Shown: positions 50,393 to 60,544, counted from the stretch's first letter. The stretch: DNA of 64,000 nt from Hyposmocoma kahamanoa (GCF_003589595.1 NW_020653766.1:1796003-1860002); one strand, 5' to 3'. Program-made: numbers and translations. The notes: generated by a model not told the origin, from the letters alone.

Positions 50393-51553
50393 TAATGTGC
50401 TTTTCCACCGGCGAGGCGAGGCGAGAATTGAAATCTCACCGACCTATTCCAACCAAAAATAGCCATCGCTAGCACTCGCGATCTCGCGCTAGGGTTATGG
50501 ATAGTGAAGACACAGTGCTGCTCAATTCGTCAACCCATAAACACGTGGCTAAAGTACCATGTCCCGGAAATTCTTATTAAATATGTTAACGGAAGAAGAA
50601 TCAGATGAAGATACTATAAGAAAAAATAATCTTGTTGTAATATAAGCTGTTTGCACCCTCTGAGATAAAATAAATACAAAAATTAAAAAACTTTTTCGAA
50701 AATAACTTTCATTTATAGAATCTTTTATACCAGGGCAAATATTATGAACTAGGAAAATACACATAAACAAGTTTACAAATGGCACTGGTATGTTTACATT
50801 ATATTGCAACTGTATAGTGTATATAATAGTAACGCACATACTCAACATAGCCCCGCACAAGGGAAACCCTATGTCGCGGGTGTCATGGACACACACATAG
50901 ACAACCACAAGTTACAACCAAACTCACGAGAGAAATAATGTAGGCCATACAAATATTTCTCCCGGCCCGGGAATCGAACCTAGGACCTCTGCGTGGCAGT
51001 CCGGCATGGTAACCGTTCGACCACGCAGGCAGTTACATACAAAAGTGGTTACATAATTATGATATAATCACAATCCTAAATATTTACGAAAATGATACGG
51101 ATACATGTATGACACCAATATTTTTCTCTGAAATAAAAGTATACCTCTTTCAAAATGGTGTCGTGATTACATATTTTTGAAAACAGCACAAGGTACATTT
51201 TTTGAAATATCTAATATGTACATAGTTTCGAAAATGTATGAACGTTTACATTTCAATGCACGCGACTGTATCCCACAATCTCGCGGTTGACATGATATGA
51301 TTAATAGCCATCGCGAGCACGCGCAAGATCGCGCGATATCGTACGAGACATCGTGAATCGTGCTTCCGTTGCATAGGTAGTAAAGAATCAGCAATACGGT
51401 TCAATGTCACGTCAACAAATATTTCAAATCTCGTCTCGCCCATCCTCGTCTATCCCGACCATTCCAGAGAGAATTGATACTTTTACCATACAAGTTTTAA
51501 AAATCGTCTCGCCTCGTCTCGTCTCGCCGCGCCGGTGGAGATATACCCTTAGG
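50393..51553. mobile_element. TIR element rich in GAGGCGAG repeats, with nested SINE
   Basis: Left end ATGTGCTTTTCCACCGGCGA and right end (reversed) GGGTATATCTCCACCGGCGC share CTCCACCGGCG-GGCGAGACGAG; both sit next to TTA on the plus strand. Subterminal AATAGCCATCGC-AGCAC-CGCGATC occurs at both sides. A short frame at 50561-50643 starts MSRKFLLNMLTEEESDEDTI and stops. TTA flanks would fit PIF/Harbinger; no transposase is seen. A family A SINE lies at 50828-51033. Confidence 0.55.
50828..51033 (-). mobile_element. tRNA-derived SINE, family A, nested
   Basis: Minus-strand copy with box A TGGTCGAACGG and an altered box B (GGTTCGATTCC preceded by CCTA). Tail (TA-TTA) is short. It sits inside the TIR element at 50393-51553. 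Confidence 0.85.
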
Positions 51554-51618
51554 GTATCGGGCACAGTGACAGTGCCCTCAGATCTTTTGCGATTTAAAGC
51601 TCTGAGTGGCACTGTAAG
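51552..51618 (+). mobile_element. Metulj-like SINE core fragment
   Basis: GGGTATCGGGCACAGTGACAGTG to AAAGCTCTGAGTGGCACTGTAA; adjoins the right end of the TIR element. Confidence 0.75.
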
Positions 51619-51741
51619 CGAGTTTGCTTATTGCAACCGATTCGTATTTGTTCCTAATCCGAGACTATGCAATTCTAGAAAACCCGGACCCACTTCGGTA
51701 GTTCGTTTGTGCACTAAATCCGAATCTTATACACCTAGAGG

Positions 51742-51761
51742 CCTTGACTTACAAGTCAATG
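51742..51761. mobile_element. 20-bp TIR-only derivative of MITE family 1
   Basis: CCTTGACTTACAAGTCAATG is the left TIR (one change from CATTGACTTAC) joined directly to the right TIR. It is flanked by the exact 8-bp duplication CCTAGAGG (51734-51741 and 51762-51769), as for full copies of the family. The interior of about 266 bp is absent. Confidence 0.75.
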
Positions 51762-51769
51762 CCTAGAGG

Positions 51770-52099
51770 TAATCATTTTATCCATATGACATTTCGGACC
51801 GTCATTTCTCATGGACGTTGTGCGCTAACGTTCTTACAAGAACGTTACTTAGTGTGATCGTTCTTGAACTCATCATCATATCCAAACAGGTATACAAAAT
51901 CTTCGCCGTACTACTTGTTGGCTCAGCCAGAAAGGATTGAAACTACCCTACATTAAATGTAACAAAATCAAGCTGTGCAAATAACCGCGCCCTGATAGGC
52001 TCCGTCCGAACACACTCCATTTAATAATGGCTATTATAAACAATTGACTGCAATGATCCTATAGTCTGTAGATAAATACTTGTCAGAATTTCCTTGCTT
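51770..52099. other. Intergenic with a GAACGTT inverted repeat
   Basis: AACGTTCTTACAAGAACGTT at 51830-51849 is a perfect palindrome and a further GATCGTTCTTGAAC follows. No gene recognised. Confidence 0.5.
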
Positions 52100-53920
52100 T
52101 TAAATTACTGTATTACCAGTTTTATTACTTACGTATTTAAGTATTTTTGACAGGGAGGTTAATATAGATATGGGTCTATAATTTGAGACACTGTCTCTGT
52201 CCCCACTCTTAAAGATCGGATGCACAACAGCTTTTTTAAGTGCTGCCGGAAAAACGCCAGAATTGATCGAAAGATTGCATATGTGTGCAATTGGTGAGAC
52301 CAAGGCCGCAGATGAGTTCTTTAGGACTCTTGCCGGTATATTGTCCCAGCCGTTTGCACAGTCAGAACGGAGGGACTTAATGAGTAGTTCTACTTGGTCA
52401 TCATCCACAGGTAGTATAGCAAGTGAGTTACTCCGCAATCGGGATTCTCCAGAAAGATGAAAAGACGGTGCAGAACCACCAATAGGGATTATATTTGACG
52501 CCAGGTCATTTCCAACTTTTGCGAAGTAATGGTTAATTTTGTTAACGGCTATTTGCGGGTCAGAACTCATATTTAGAAGGTCAGTAGGAGGTTTCACATT
52601 ATTGCCAATATTAGCTACAGTCTTAATAGCGTTCCACGTTTGTTTCATGTTATTTTTCGCTTCCAAAAATAAATTTTTTTCATATGCCCTTTTTACTCTC
52701 TTAATTAGATTATTGCAAAAGTTGCGGTAACGTTTGTATGATATCTCTAGAATGATATTTTCAGGATCTTTTCTTAATTTGAAATGTAATTTATCACGAT
52801 GTCGAAGACAACGTAATAGACCTGTAGTCATCCAAGGTTTGATAAGTTTGTGTTTCTTTTTAATTGTAACTACTTTAGAATGTCTATTTATCACTGATTG
52901 TAATAAAGTTATTAGTTTATTAGTGGCAATATTAGGATCATTTTCTTTCAAAATTTGGGAGAGGTCAGTGCTATCAACTTCATTTTTTATGCCATGATAA
53001 TCTAATTGCGTCGTTGTGTACAACTGATCCGATTTTCTCATCAGTTTTGTTCTTAAGCTTAGCACTATCGGTAAATGGTCAGTAGTTACAGACTCCAATA
53101 CAAGTACTTTGGCATAGCCTTTGGTTTTGAGTAAGATGTGATCAAGACAGTTTCCAGCTCTGGTAGGCAATACATGTGCTGGAAGTAATCCCAAAGCAGC
53201 TGTGACTGTTAAATACTCTTTGTAGTTACCGTTAATACTAGATGGTTTAATGTCAACGTTTATATCGCCTATTAAGGTAATGTTATTGAACGATTTTAAA
53301 GAGGAAAAAATAATTTCTAAGCCAGTATAAAATTTAGACAGATCGAGATAAGATGGGGAGCGATAAACAGACACAACTGCTGTGTTGTTCACGGTACACA
53401 CTAGGCAGTTAGCATCATAAAAAACTGGTTCTGTTACTGTACAATTCAAACTGTCTTTAACATACATAACAACTCCATCGTTTTGTAAAGGATTATTCAT
53501 AGTGTGGTAAGAATTGTAGCCTTGCAGAGCGGGAATGTGCATAGAGTCCTTTAACCAACATTCTGTCATTATAATAATATCGAAACTTATTTTGGTTATA
53601 GCTAAGATGACATTAAATTGATCGAAGTTTTTATTTATGCTCCTTATATTAACGTTGATAATGTTAAGTTCTTGGTTATGTTGTGTGATGAACTTAGAGC
53701 AGTTTTCGGGTGCACACATTTGGGCATCTGATACTGAAAAATGCTCAATTTCTAGTAATACATTATTATTTAAGTTTGGATTAAGCATTTTTATAATATA
53801 TTTTATCATGATCGGATGTCTGCAATATGTAATGTCTACTATTTTTAAATATGTGGGACGCAAAATAGCACTCAGAGCAATATGTTGTATGAGTAAGTGA
53901 TGAGTGGATATAAGAAACAT
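52100..53920 (-). CDS. Non-LTR retrotransposon ORF2: endonuclease plus start of reverse transcriptase (truncated)
   Basis: A 606-residue frame. The AP-endonuclease-like domain spans about residues 85-290: NIINVNIRSIN (N91), MTECWL (E120), LIGDINVD (D219), NCLDHILL (D260) and TTDHLPI (D281-H282), so every catalytic block of this nuclease type is present. Residues 330-555 form the linker to the polymerase. PIFKSGDRDSVSNYRPISIL (about 565-585) is the first reverse transcriptase block; the frame ends 20 residues later in unrelated sequence, so palm, thumb and 3' UTR are missing. The true start is probably M45 or later. It lies 166 bp after ORF1 on the same strand. CR1/L2-like by layout (inference). 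Confidence 0.85.
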   Translation of the reverse strand: MFLISTHHLLIQHIALSAILRPTYLKIVDITYCRHPIMIKYIIKMLNPNLNNNVLLEIEHFSVSDAQMCAPENCSKFITQHNQELNIINVNIRSINKNFDQFNVILAITKISFDIIIMTECWLKDSMHIPALQGYNSYHTMNNPLQNDGVVMYVKDSLNCTVTEPVFYDANCLVCTVNNTAVVSVYRSPSYLDLSKFYTGLEIIFSSLKSFNNITLIGDINVDIKPSSINGNYKEYLTVTAALGLLPAHVLPTRAGNCLDHILLKTKGYAKVLVLESVTTDHLPIVLSLRTKLMRKSDQLYTTTQLDYHGIKNEVDSTDLSQILKENDPNIATNKLITLLQSVINRHSKVVTIKKKHKLIKPWMTTGLLRCLRHRDKLHFKLRKDPENIILEISYKRYRNFCNNLIKRVKRAYEKNLFLEAKNNMKQTWNAIKTVANIGNNVKPPTDLLNMSSDPQIAVNKINHYFAKVGNDLASNIIPIGGSAPSFHLSGESRLRSNSLAILPVDDDQVELLIKSLRSDCANGWDNIPARVLKNSSAALVSPIAHICNLSINSGVFPAALKKAVVHPIFKSGDRDSVSNYRPISILTSLSKILKYVSNKTGNTVI

Positions 53921-54086
53921 GATTTGATAATGTGTAGTAAATAGGTATCAAGGTAATATGTAAAAGTAGTGTGTAAGTGTAATTAACATAGTATGTGACA
54001 GATTGAAAAAGATTTAAATAGTAACAAGAATTAAAGTTCATCAAAATATAAAAAGAAACGCACGAAACAGAAATATCAAGTTGTAG

Positions 54087-55094
54087 TCAAATGTTTTTCA
54101 GAACCTCAGACAGGTTTTGCTCAGAAGTAATCCGAATAGGTTTGTCATTTTGGCTCTTGCGTAGGAAGATTCTTCCATTAGAGTGCCAGCAATTCAAACT
54201 GTTTTCCTTTGCAGCTTTCCGTGCTTCAAACAACAATTTCCTCAATGCTGGAGATACACGTTCGTCTACGTAAATAGGCGTCTTTTTACCCGCCATCTTA
54301 ATCGTTTGAGTATTGAGTTTGTCTTGCACATTCTTTGTCTTATTAAAACGCCTTACCGAGGACAGGAACTCGTATCTCGTGTTCACAGATGTAAACTCGA
54401 CCACTATGGGAGTAGTGGTTGTAGAAGACCCGTATTTATTCGGCATTCGATAGACGTCACGTAAGTCTGTAGGCACTAATTCGACATTTACAGCTGTTCC
54501 GACGGCTTTTACAATAGACACAAGGTCAGTAGAGGTTTCTTTCTCAGATTTGAGAGGGACATTGCGGATCTCAATTGTAGCAGATCGCGATTGAGTTTGT
54601 ACATCATGCAGTTGCTTTTCCAGAGATATCACCCTCTCCGTGTTTGCAGCCCTTTCTTTTTCTAGGAGTGAGATCTCGTTTTTCATATCTTCGTAGCTGC
54701 GGTTAATATATTCCATTCCTATTTCTACATCTGTAGTAGTTTTTAAATTTTGTTGGGCTTGTCTTTTCAGTTCAGCCACATCATTCACCAGCGCGGTCAT
54801 TACGGATGTCTGCTCAGCTCTCCAAGACGCAAGCGATTCTTCCTGTTGACCCTTCCACGAAGTGAGCATAGTCATAAGATCTATCCTGAACTCATTAAAC
54901 ATGGTAGATAAAGGTTGATTTGTTTCACTGCGCGGTGAGTCGAACATGGCAAGATGTTTCCTAGCAGTGCCTTTATTTTCGGTAGCATTCTCCATCCTCA
55001 AGTTGGTAGAAATGGAGGGCAGATCAGGCTCCGAAATTGATTGATTTGTAATACCTTTAGATAAAGGGGGAGCATTTCTCCTTTTTGACATCAC
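54087..55094 (-). CDS. Non-LTR retrotransposon ORF1: coiled coil plus FP-like domain
   Basis: An uninterrupted 335-residue frame starting MMSKRRNAPPLSKG. Residues about 80-165 are rich in Glu, Lys and Gln with leucines at heptad spacing (EISLLEKERAANTERVISLE) and form a coiled coil, probably for oligomerisation. Residues about 165-330 (ATIEIRNVPLKSEKE, DLRDVYRMPNK, PIVVEFTS, and a C-terminal part with PIYVDERVSPALRKLLFEAR and LNCWHSNGRIFLRK) match the pattern of the baculovirus FP protein family, whose domain is found in ORF1 of insect LINEs (recollection, not searched). The expected role is binding the element RNA. Full length with no stops, unlike nearly everything else here. Confidence 0.85.
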   Translation of the reverse strand: MMSKRRNAPPLSKGITNQSISEPDLPSISTNLRMENATENKGTARKHLAMFDSPRSETNQPLSTMFNEFRIDLMTMLTSWKGQQEESLASWRAEQTSVMTALVNDVAELKRQAQQNLKTTTDVEIGMEYINRSYEDMKNEISLLEKERAANTERVISLEKQLHDVQTQSRSATIEIRNVPLKSEKETSTDLVSIVKAVGTAVNVELVPTDLRDVYRMPNKYGSSTTTTPIVVEFTSVNTRYEFLSSVRRFNKTKNVQDKLNTQTIKMAGKKTPIYVDERVSPALRKLLFEARKAAKENSLNCWHSNGRIFLRKSQNDKPIRITSEQNLSEVLKNI

Positions 55095-55679
55095 GTCGTA
55101 TATGAACTAAACGACCCAATAAAATCAGTACACAACCGAAGCGCTGACGAATGTTCACAGTTCTCGTAGCAATAGTGACGGCAATTTAAAAGGCGATTTC
55201 GTAGACATCAATTAGTAGCACTCTGTGACGTTGCAGCACGCTGTAGCTCCGCGTAGGTGTCTGATGACTAACGCTTGCCGATAGCGGTGAATAGTTTGGG
55301 GCGCACTGTTCACTGCAGCGTGGCGTGGCCGTAGAACGTTCAACTGCAACGCTGCCGACCCAGGTTCGATTCTGACCCAATAAGGCACCTCAATCCGAAG
55401 TTTTTTTCTTCAACACACGATGCAGCACAACACCCCGCAACGAGCACACACCAGCAGGGGGGGGGTCAAGTTAAGCGATAAAAAGAGAGGTCCGAACAAC
55501 ATCAATATGGCCGCCGGCTCTTACGGAAAGACCGCCAAGATGAAACAGGAGGATCCGAGTTTTACAAGACACCAAGAGTCACTCAAACAAATTCAAAAAC
55601 TCCGTCGGAACCACAATACCACGAAACACAAAAACGACCACACGGCACGGCGCACGGCGGAGAACTGTATAAAGGTATC
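55095..55679 (-). mobile_element. LINE 5' UTR region, extent uncertain
   Basis: Lies upstream of ORF1 on the minus strand and is GC-richer than the surroundings. It includes a run of nine G at about 55459-55467 (plus strand) and a C-rich patch CACAACACCCCGCAACGAGC. No stop-free frame joins ORF1. The 5' end of the element is not defined; a family C SINE begins at 55680. Confidence 0.5.
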
Positions 55680-55917
55680 TAACTGAGTGATAAAACTTTC
55701 ATAGATTTCTCATAGATGGCGCTACGACTAAAAAATCGTTGAAAAACCAAATACAAAGACACGACAACAACCACATAGAAAAATTCGTGAAGTGCGCTGG
55801 TTCGTTCCGTGGCTTAGTTGGTATAGCGTCTGACACGGTGTGCCAGAAGACGTCGGTTCGAATCCGGCCGGATCGAAGGAATTTTTTCTGAGTGTTCGAT
55901 CTTTGTATTAATAATTA
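55680..55917 (+). mobile_element. tRNA-derived SINE, family C
   Basis: ACTGAGTGATAAAACTTTCA start, TGGCTTAGTTGG box A, GGTTCGAATCC box B with GTCGG/CCGGC T stem, and GTGTTCGATCTTTGTATTAA end. Closest relative of the copy at 20309. Confidence 0.88.
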
Positions 55918-56494
55918 TAGATAAATATACCCCAAGGGTCGGTAGGGAGGGTCACTATAATCAAAACTAATGTAGAAAGATATGAGGCTGTAGTATATCT
56001 AATGTTCAAAGCCGGCGAATCGTATATCGGTTCATGTTGTCACATGATAATTTTAACCAACAAAAAGCTATTCATTTTGCAAAAAAATTCAGCACAATCT
56101 GAATTCAACTATAATTAGACAAAAAATTAGTTATTTTGGCTAGTAGTTAATACTTGATAAGTAGCGATAACACAATTTCTGTAATTCGGTGTGATTTATC
56201 TAAAGAAAGAAGAATCTGAACGTAAAGGTAATTCTTGTGATTAAGTAATTAATTCCTAATTCCCTTGATAATTGGATGCCTTATTGAAAGTCGGTCCCCG
56301 TACAACCTTCTTCCAGTTCCTTTTTTTTCTTGTTTCATTTCAGAGTGCTCTCCAATTACGAAAAACGACAATGAACTTGAAAAAGTAATAAGGTTAAAGT
56401 AAGGTTTCCTTGAAAAAAAAATAGAAGTGTCTTACTGTCGCCGGAACTCACACATTCACAAATTTAAACACTATGAAATCTTGATAATGATTGG
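55918..56494. other. Intergenic; fragment of the 5537-6360 block at 55928-55995
   Basis: TACCCCAAGGGTCGGTAGGGAGGGTCACTATAATC and ACTAATGTAGAAAGATATGAGG match 6280-6350. The remainder is AT-rich and unrecognised. Confidence 0.5.
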
Positions 56495-56745
56495 GCGTAG
56501 TTTCTAATTTAAAAAGAAGTAACAAAGTCTGGACTATCAATATAATCTAAACTTTATCCTGTTGGCATATCGTTAAAAGTTCAATACCTATTAGCAGTCT
56601 GCCATCTGGCGGTCAATACCTGCACTACGACGAATTAGATATGTTTACTTAGTTGTCCAAAATGGAAGCGACCATATTGCGGCGGTATAATACTTACTTT
56701 CGTTCTTGTAGCAAAAAATATTACGATAAACAGAAAATTTTAAAT
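56495..56745 (+). repeat. Dispersed repeat family G
   Basis: CTGTTGGCATATCGTTAAAA, GTCTGCCATCTGGCGGTCAA and GAAGCGACCATATTGCGGCG, as at 31640. Confidence 0.6.
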
Positions 56746-56794
56746 TTATTAAAATTACAATAAAATAAAACAATAATAACCACTAGAGTTGCTT

Positions 56795-56905
56795 CCTCAT
56801 TCTTCTTAGGGAACCTGCCTTACGAATAAGTATGACGTTTTATCAATTTGACGATTTCAAGTGTTACTTATATATGAAATAAACATTTATTTTAATGATA
56901 ATATA
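56795..56905 (+). repeat. Repeat shared with 48280-48370
   Basis: GGGAACCTGCCTTACGAATAAG and TTTCAAGTGTTACTTATATATGAAATAAA; only two copies. Confidence 0.5.
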
Positions 56906-57095
56906 CAGGTAAGGTAAACAAGACAACTAAAGCTTAAATACTAGAAAGTAAAACTAGAATTTTTTAATTATATGAATAAAATTGGGTCCCCACGGCAAGA
57001 TGCCCAAGATGCTAGTAGCGTTCCCCTTTTGTATTGCTATGCTAAGGCGTTGGGCAACGCAGCTGCCAGCCCTTGGGTTTCCCAGACAGAAATAG
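56906..57095 (+). repeat. Dispersed repeat family H
   Basis: AATTGGGTCCCCACGGCAAG, ATGCCCAAGATGCTAGTAGC and GCGTTGGGCAACGCAGCTGCC; inverse partner at 46975. Confidence 0.55.
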
Positions 57096-57966
57096 GTAGC
57101 TGTAAACGAAAAGGCAATATTTTAAAATACAGATGGCGTTGTGTGTGTCTAGGCTCAGGAGCCTATTTGTACTCATGTACAAACTAAAACTTTGAGATTG
57201 AATTTTGGAAAAAGGCTGGAATTGAGTAAACATATATTTAAATTTGAACTTACTCTTCTGTTTTAGCTGCTAGCATCTAGCAGCTAAAAAACAAGAACCA
57301 ATTTTCAAAACGCAACATTTTACATTGTTTCTGGTCTAATGGTATTAATTTCACTATCCTAAAGCCTTGTACTCATTACCGAAATGTAAAATGTAACGTT
57401 ACAGATACAGTAACGACGTTCTAGTGTATAAGAGTAGAACAGTTTTCACTCGCTAGAATGAGTACCAGGTTATCGTCGGCTCGTAAGCTTGCAAACCACG
57501 TACACACTATGATTTTTGGTAACATAACATGCAACGGTTACGGTTACATCTCGCTAGTAAGTACCCAGCTTAATATTCATATTATATGGTAACGATAACA
57601 TCCATATGGTAATATCAATTATTACTACTATTTTCTTCTTCATGTTTTCCTTAAGAATTATACATGAAGGTCGATGAATGCAAACCGGTTATAATAAACA
57701 GTGACCTTTGCTGTCTCGTTGTTATAGCAACGTGGAGACGCCAGTTTTACGGCTTTTATGGCCCTCGTTTACGGCCGTGAAGCCTTGAGACACAATACAT
57801 AGAACTACTACGTATTTGAAGTTTGCTTCGAGACGTATAGAAAGAACTTACTGCAAAACACTTATAAGCCATTTATTATATCGTCGATGTCTTGTAGAAG
57901 AGCGTAAGTGACATTTCGGAAAAAATTTCAAGGGTGCGTGTTTTAACTTTACACGACCGTTTTTCG
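57096..57966. other. Intergenic with a perfect 13-bp hairpin
   Basis: No gene recognised. TTTTAGCTGCTAG at 57261-57273 and its exact inverse at 57277-57289 leave a loop of three bases. Confidence 0.5.
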
Positions 57967-58107
57967 CGCTAAGACGTAAGTGAACGAGTCCCGTGTGTCT
58001 GTGATTTCACAAGCACCCTTACTATTCAAGACCGAAACGCAGTAATGCTCACGTTACTGCTTAGTGGCAGAAATAGGTAAGGTAGCAGTACTCCCCTGGA
58101 CGAACTT
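57967..58107 (-). mobile_element. Metulj-like SINE, 5' half
   Basis: From the GACGTAAGTGAACGAGTCCC side to GTAGCAGTACTCCCCTGGACG on plus; it runs directly into Jockey-type coding sequence at about 58108. Confidence 0.85.
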
Positions 58108-58925
58108 CATACCGGGACAGTTGCTTCAACTATACCAAGCACAAATCCGGTCATATATGGAGTACTGCTGCCACCTATGGGATTGCTCTACTACACATCA
58201 ACTGGCTACTTTGATTCGATCGACAATCGTTACAAGAGGCTTATGGGTATCTCGGATTACTAGAAGCAAAGCTGCATAGCCTTGGAAACCGTGGTAAAGT
58301 TGCCTGCTCATCGGTATTCTATAGGATATATCACGGAGAGTGAGTGTGCGATAGAATTGAATAGAATAGAATAGACATTTATTGCAACGCCACAAAACAT
58401 AGATACAAAAAAAAATTGATACCACTTAGACAAGATGTAATAAACAAAATTAAAATATAAAACAATAAGATAAATATATAAAAAGCAAAAAAAATATAAC
58501 GGCTAAAATGTTGTACTGTCACAGGTTGTGGCGGACGCAAAAGGACTTCATTCGGCTTATGCCACAGCCGTAATTGGCTGATATAATTTAATAATTTGAT
58601 TTCATTTAATAAAAATTGCATGATTTTATTCCGACTTCTCCATCCCATCATCGTGGGACTAAACGTAGACTGGGATTCCGTGGAGTGGATATTCCAAAGA
58701 TTCGCATGAAGCGTTCCGCTTCCAATTTTTTTTTATTTTATAATGGCGAACGGCAAAGGAGTGGCATTCCCTACCTGCAGACTTGTTTCCCGAACGCTGT
58801 GACTTGGACCTTTCCAAGGCGAGAGTGAATAGGCATTATTTAAGTGTGCATGCTACATCGTCGACTTCATTGTCGCTTTCCATTAGGTGAGATGGAGATC
58901 AAATGCGCACGTATTTACTTATAAA
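58108..58925 (+). pseudogene. Jockey-type LINE C-terminal pseudogene, split by another LINE tail
   Basis: 58108-58355: FIPGQLLQLYQAQIRSYMEY, CCHLWDCSTTHQLATL, and after a shift a KLHSLGNRGKVACSSVFYRI segment. 58617-58925: HDFIPTSPSHHRGTKRRLGF, a T-rich insertion, then GVAFPTCRLVSRTL-like in another frame (NSLPADLFPE in the better copy). The order equals that at 17690-18600. The 58356-58616 section is foreign. Two or more frameshifts and no palm. Confidence 0.8.
58356..58616 (-). mobile_element. 5'-truncated LINE 3' UTR inserted in the Jockey-type pseudogene
   Basis: The plus-strand left edge GAATAGAATAGAATAGACATTTATTGCAAC is a reversed polyadenylation region with a (TATTC)n tail. The interior, with TTGTGGCGGACGCAAAAGGAC, lacks coding capacity. 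AGAATT and AAAATT at the edges may be a target duplication. Confidence 0.65.
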
Positions 58926-58927
58926 AA

Positions 58928-58961
58928 AGAACTCTTTCACAAAAAGCTCTACTGCTACCAG
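58928..58961 (-). mobile_element. Metulj-like SINE head fragment
   Basis: AGAACTCTTTCACAAAAAGCTC then TACTGCTACC; about 34 bp. Confidence 0.6.
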
Positions 58962-59093
58962 AAATAATAATACTTACTCGTGTAGATGGAACTTCTGACA
59001 TAGGACTTGTAATCAATCAATCTATACATAATAAATTTTATTGAATGTGAGGATATTTCACCAGCATGACATTAAATTATTTTTTGTGAAAGA

Positions 59094-59180
59094 TCGAACA
59101 CTTAGAAAAACCGCACTTCGATCCGGTTGGATTTGAACCAACGTTTCCTAGCAAACCGTGTCAGATACTATGACAACTAA
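59094..59180 (-). mobile_element. tRNA-derived SINE, family C, fragment
   Basis: AAGATCGAACACTTAGAAAAA on the left, box B reversed as GGATTTGAACC, and TTAGTTGTCATAGTATCTGA. The 5' half is lost. Confidence 0.7.
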
Positions 59181-59224
59181 GTATATAAAGAAGAAGAGTC
59201 TTGAGCAATTCACTAGCAGATGTG

Positions 59225-59412
59225 CGCACAGCAAACACAATAAATTTGAGAAGATTAAGGTCAATGTGCTGCCATCTGGCGGTCAATACCTGAACTACGA
59301 CGAATTAGATATGTTTACTTAGTTCTCGAAAAAGGAAGCGACCATATTGCAGCGGTATATGATTTACTTTCGCTTTTTGTAACAAAAAATTATTACGATA
59401 AAAAGAAAATTG
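59225..59412 (+). repeat. Dispersed repeat family G
   Basis: GTGCTGCCATCTGGCGGTCAATACC, GACGAATTAGATATGTTTAC and AGCGACCATATTGCAGCGG; closest to 56580-56745. Confidence 0.6.
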
Positions 59413-59697
59413 AATATTCACCATAGAGGGCATAACAAATGTGACTACAAAATTTGCACCCCGAAGTAGGGAAATAAGGCATTTATATACGATTTTCTGG
59501 GTTTTGTGCCGTGTAATTGACACGACCATGACTGTACAGTTATCACATGTACCGTGCAAACTAATCACACTTCTGCTGTATCTATTGTTCTGTGGCTTAA
59601 ACTAATTTGTTTGTCTGAGACTATAGTGCTAATTCTTTAGATAATGAATTAAGGCTTCAAGTACCTCTTTGGCTTCTAGTGTACCTCTTGCTAACGC

Positions 59698-59820
59698 TCA
59701 CACACTAGACAACCACAAATTACACCCAAACTCACGAAAGAAATAAATGTAGGCCATACAAATATTTCTTCCGCCACGGATACGAACCCGGCATGGTAAC
59801 CGTTCGGCCACTGAGGCAGT
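59698..59820 (-). mobile_element. tRNA-derived SINE, family A, truncated both ends
   Basis: CACAAATTACACCCAAACTC on plus, and the head with TGGCCGAACGG box A; box B region is reduced (GGGTTCGTATCC) by a deletion. Confidence 0.8.
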
Positions 59821-59971
59821 TGTACCCCACCTGATCCTAAATAAAAAATATTGAAAAATGTTAAACTCATTACTTACGAGCAAATATGCAAATTACGCTT
59901 CTGTTCTTAAGATTGAATTTCTACGATCAACTCTAGTGCTATCTAATAAGAGTGTATAATATAAGTATATA

Positions 59972-60315
59972 CTTAGAATAATAACGCATAGAATCCTAGT
60001 CCGCACACGCTAAGTGAGGCAAATTGAAGCGCGCCCAATGGGCCTACACGAGCGGCTGGGCCTTCAGTGCTCAAGGTCAACTTGCACCGCGAACAGATCA
60101 AGAATTTTAGCTAAAAATGACGAAATGGATACAATAGATACTAACATCACATTCCACAAGGAAGTAACGCGTTTCAACTTGTATTTTTATATAAATATTG
60201 ACTAAAACCGAAAATTAACCTACTACTAAAACTAGCCTACATGAATTTGATTTTTGCCTCACTTGTGACAGGTCGTTTCATATGAAACTATCATTCTATG
60301 CGTTATTATTCTAAG
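59972..60315 (-). mobile_element. MITE family 2, copy 2
   Basis: 344 bp, inverted relative to 47871. Same 22-bp TIR CTTAGAATAATAACGCATAG-AA. Exact 8-bp duplication AGTATATA (59964-59971 and 60316-60323). The interior shares GTTGAAACGCGTTACTTCCT reversed, with about 35 bp less than copy 1. Confidence 0.9.
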
Positions 60316-60544
60316 AGTATATATAACATAAGTAATCGGCCCGTTTGAAGTCGTGAAGATACCAACATTGCGGCGCTTCCGGTTCATTTCCAACACGCGA
60401 CTAAACTTTGTTTACTAACACAATGTTATAATGTAGTTGCTGTTCTAGTTTTGCTCCCTTATGTGTGTAACTAGAAGGTGTTGCTGTGTTGTGATATGTG
60501 GAAGTGTTTGTGACGCTGAATAACTTTACGTAGAAATAAATATT

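Noticed and set aside
52263..52997. Plus-strand frames opposite ORF2
   Set aside because: They are shadows of the minus-strand LINE ORF2, which carries the catalytic motifs.
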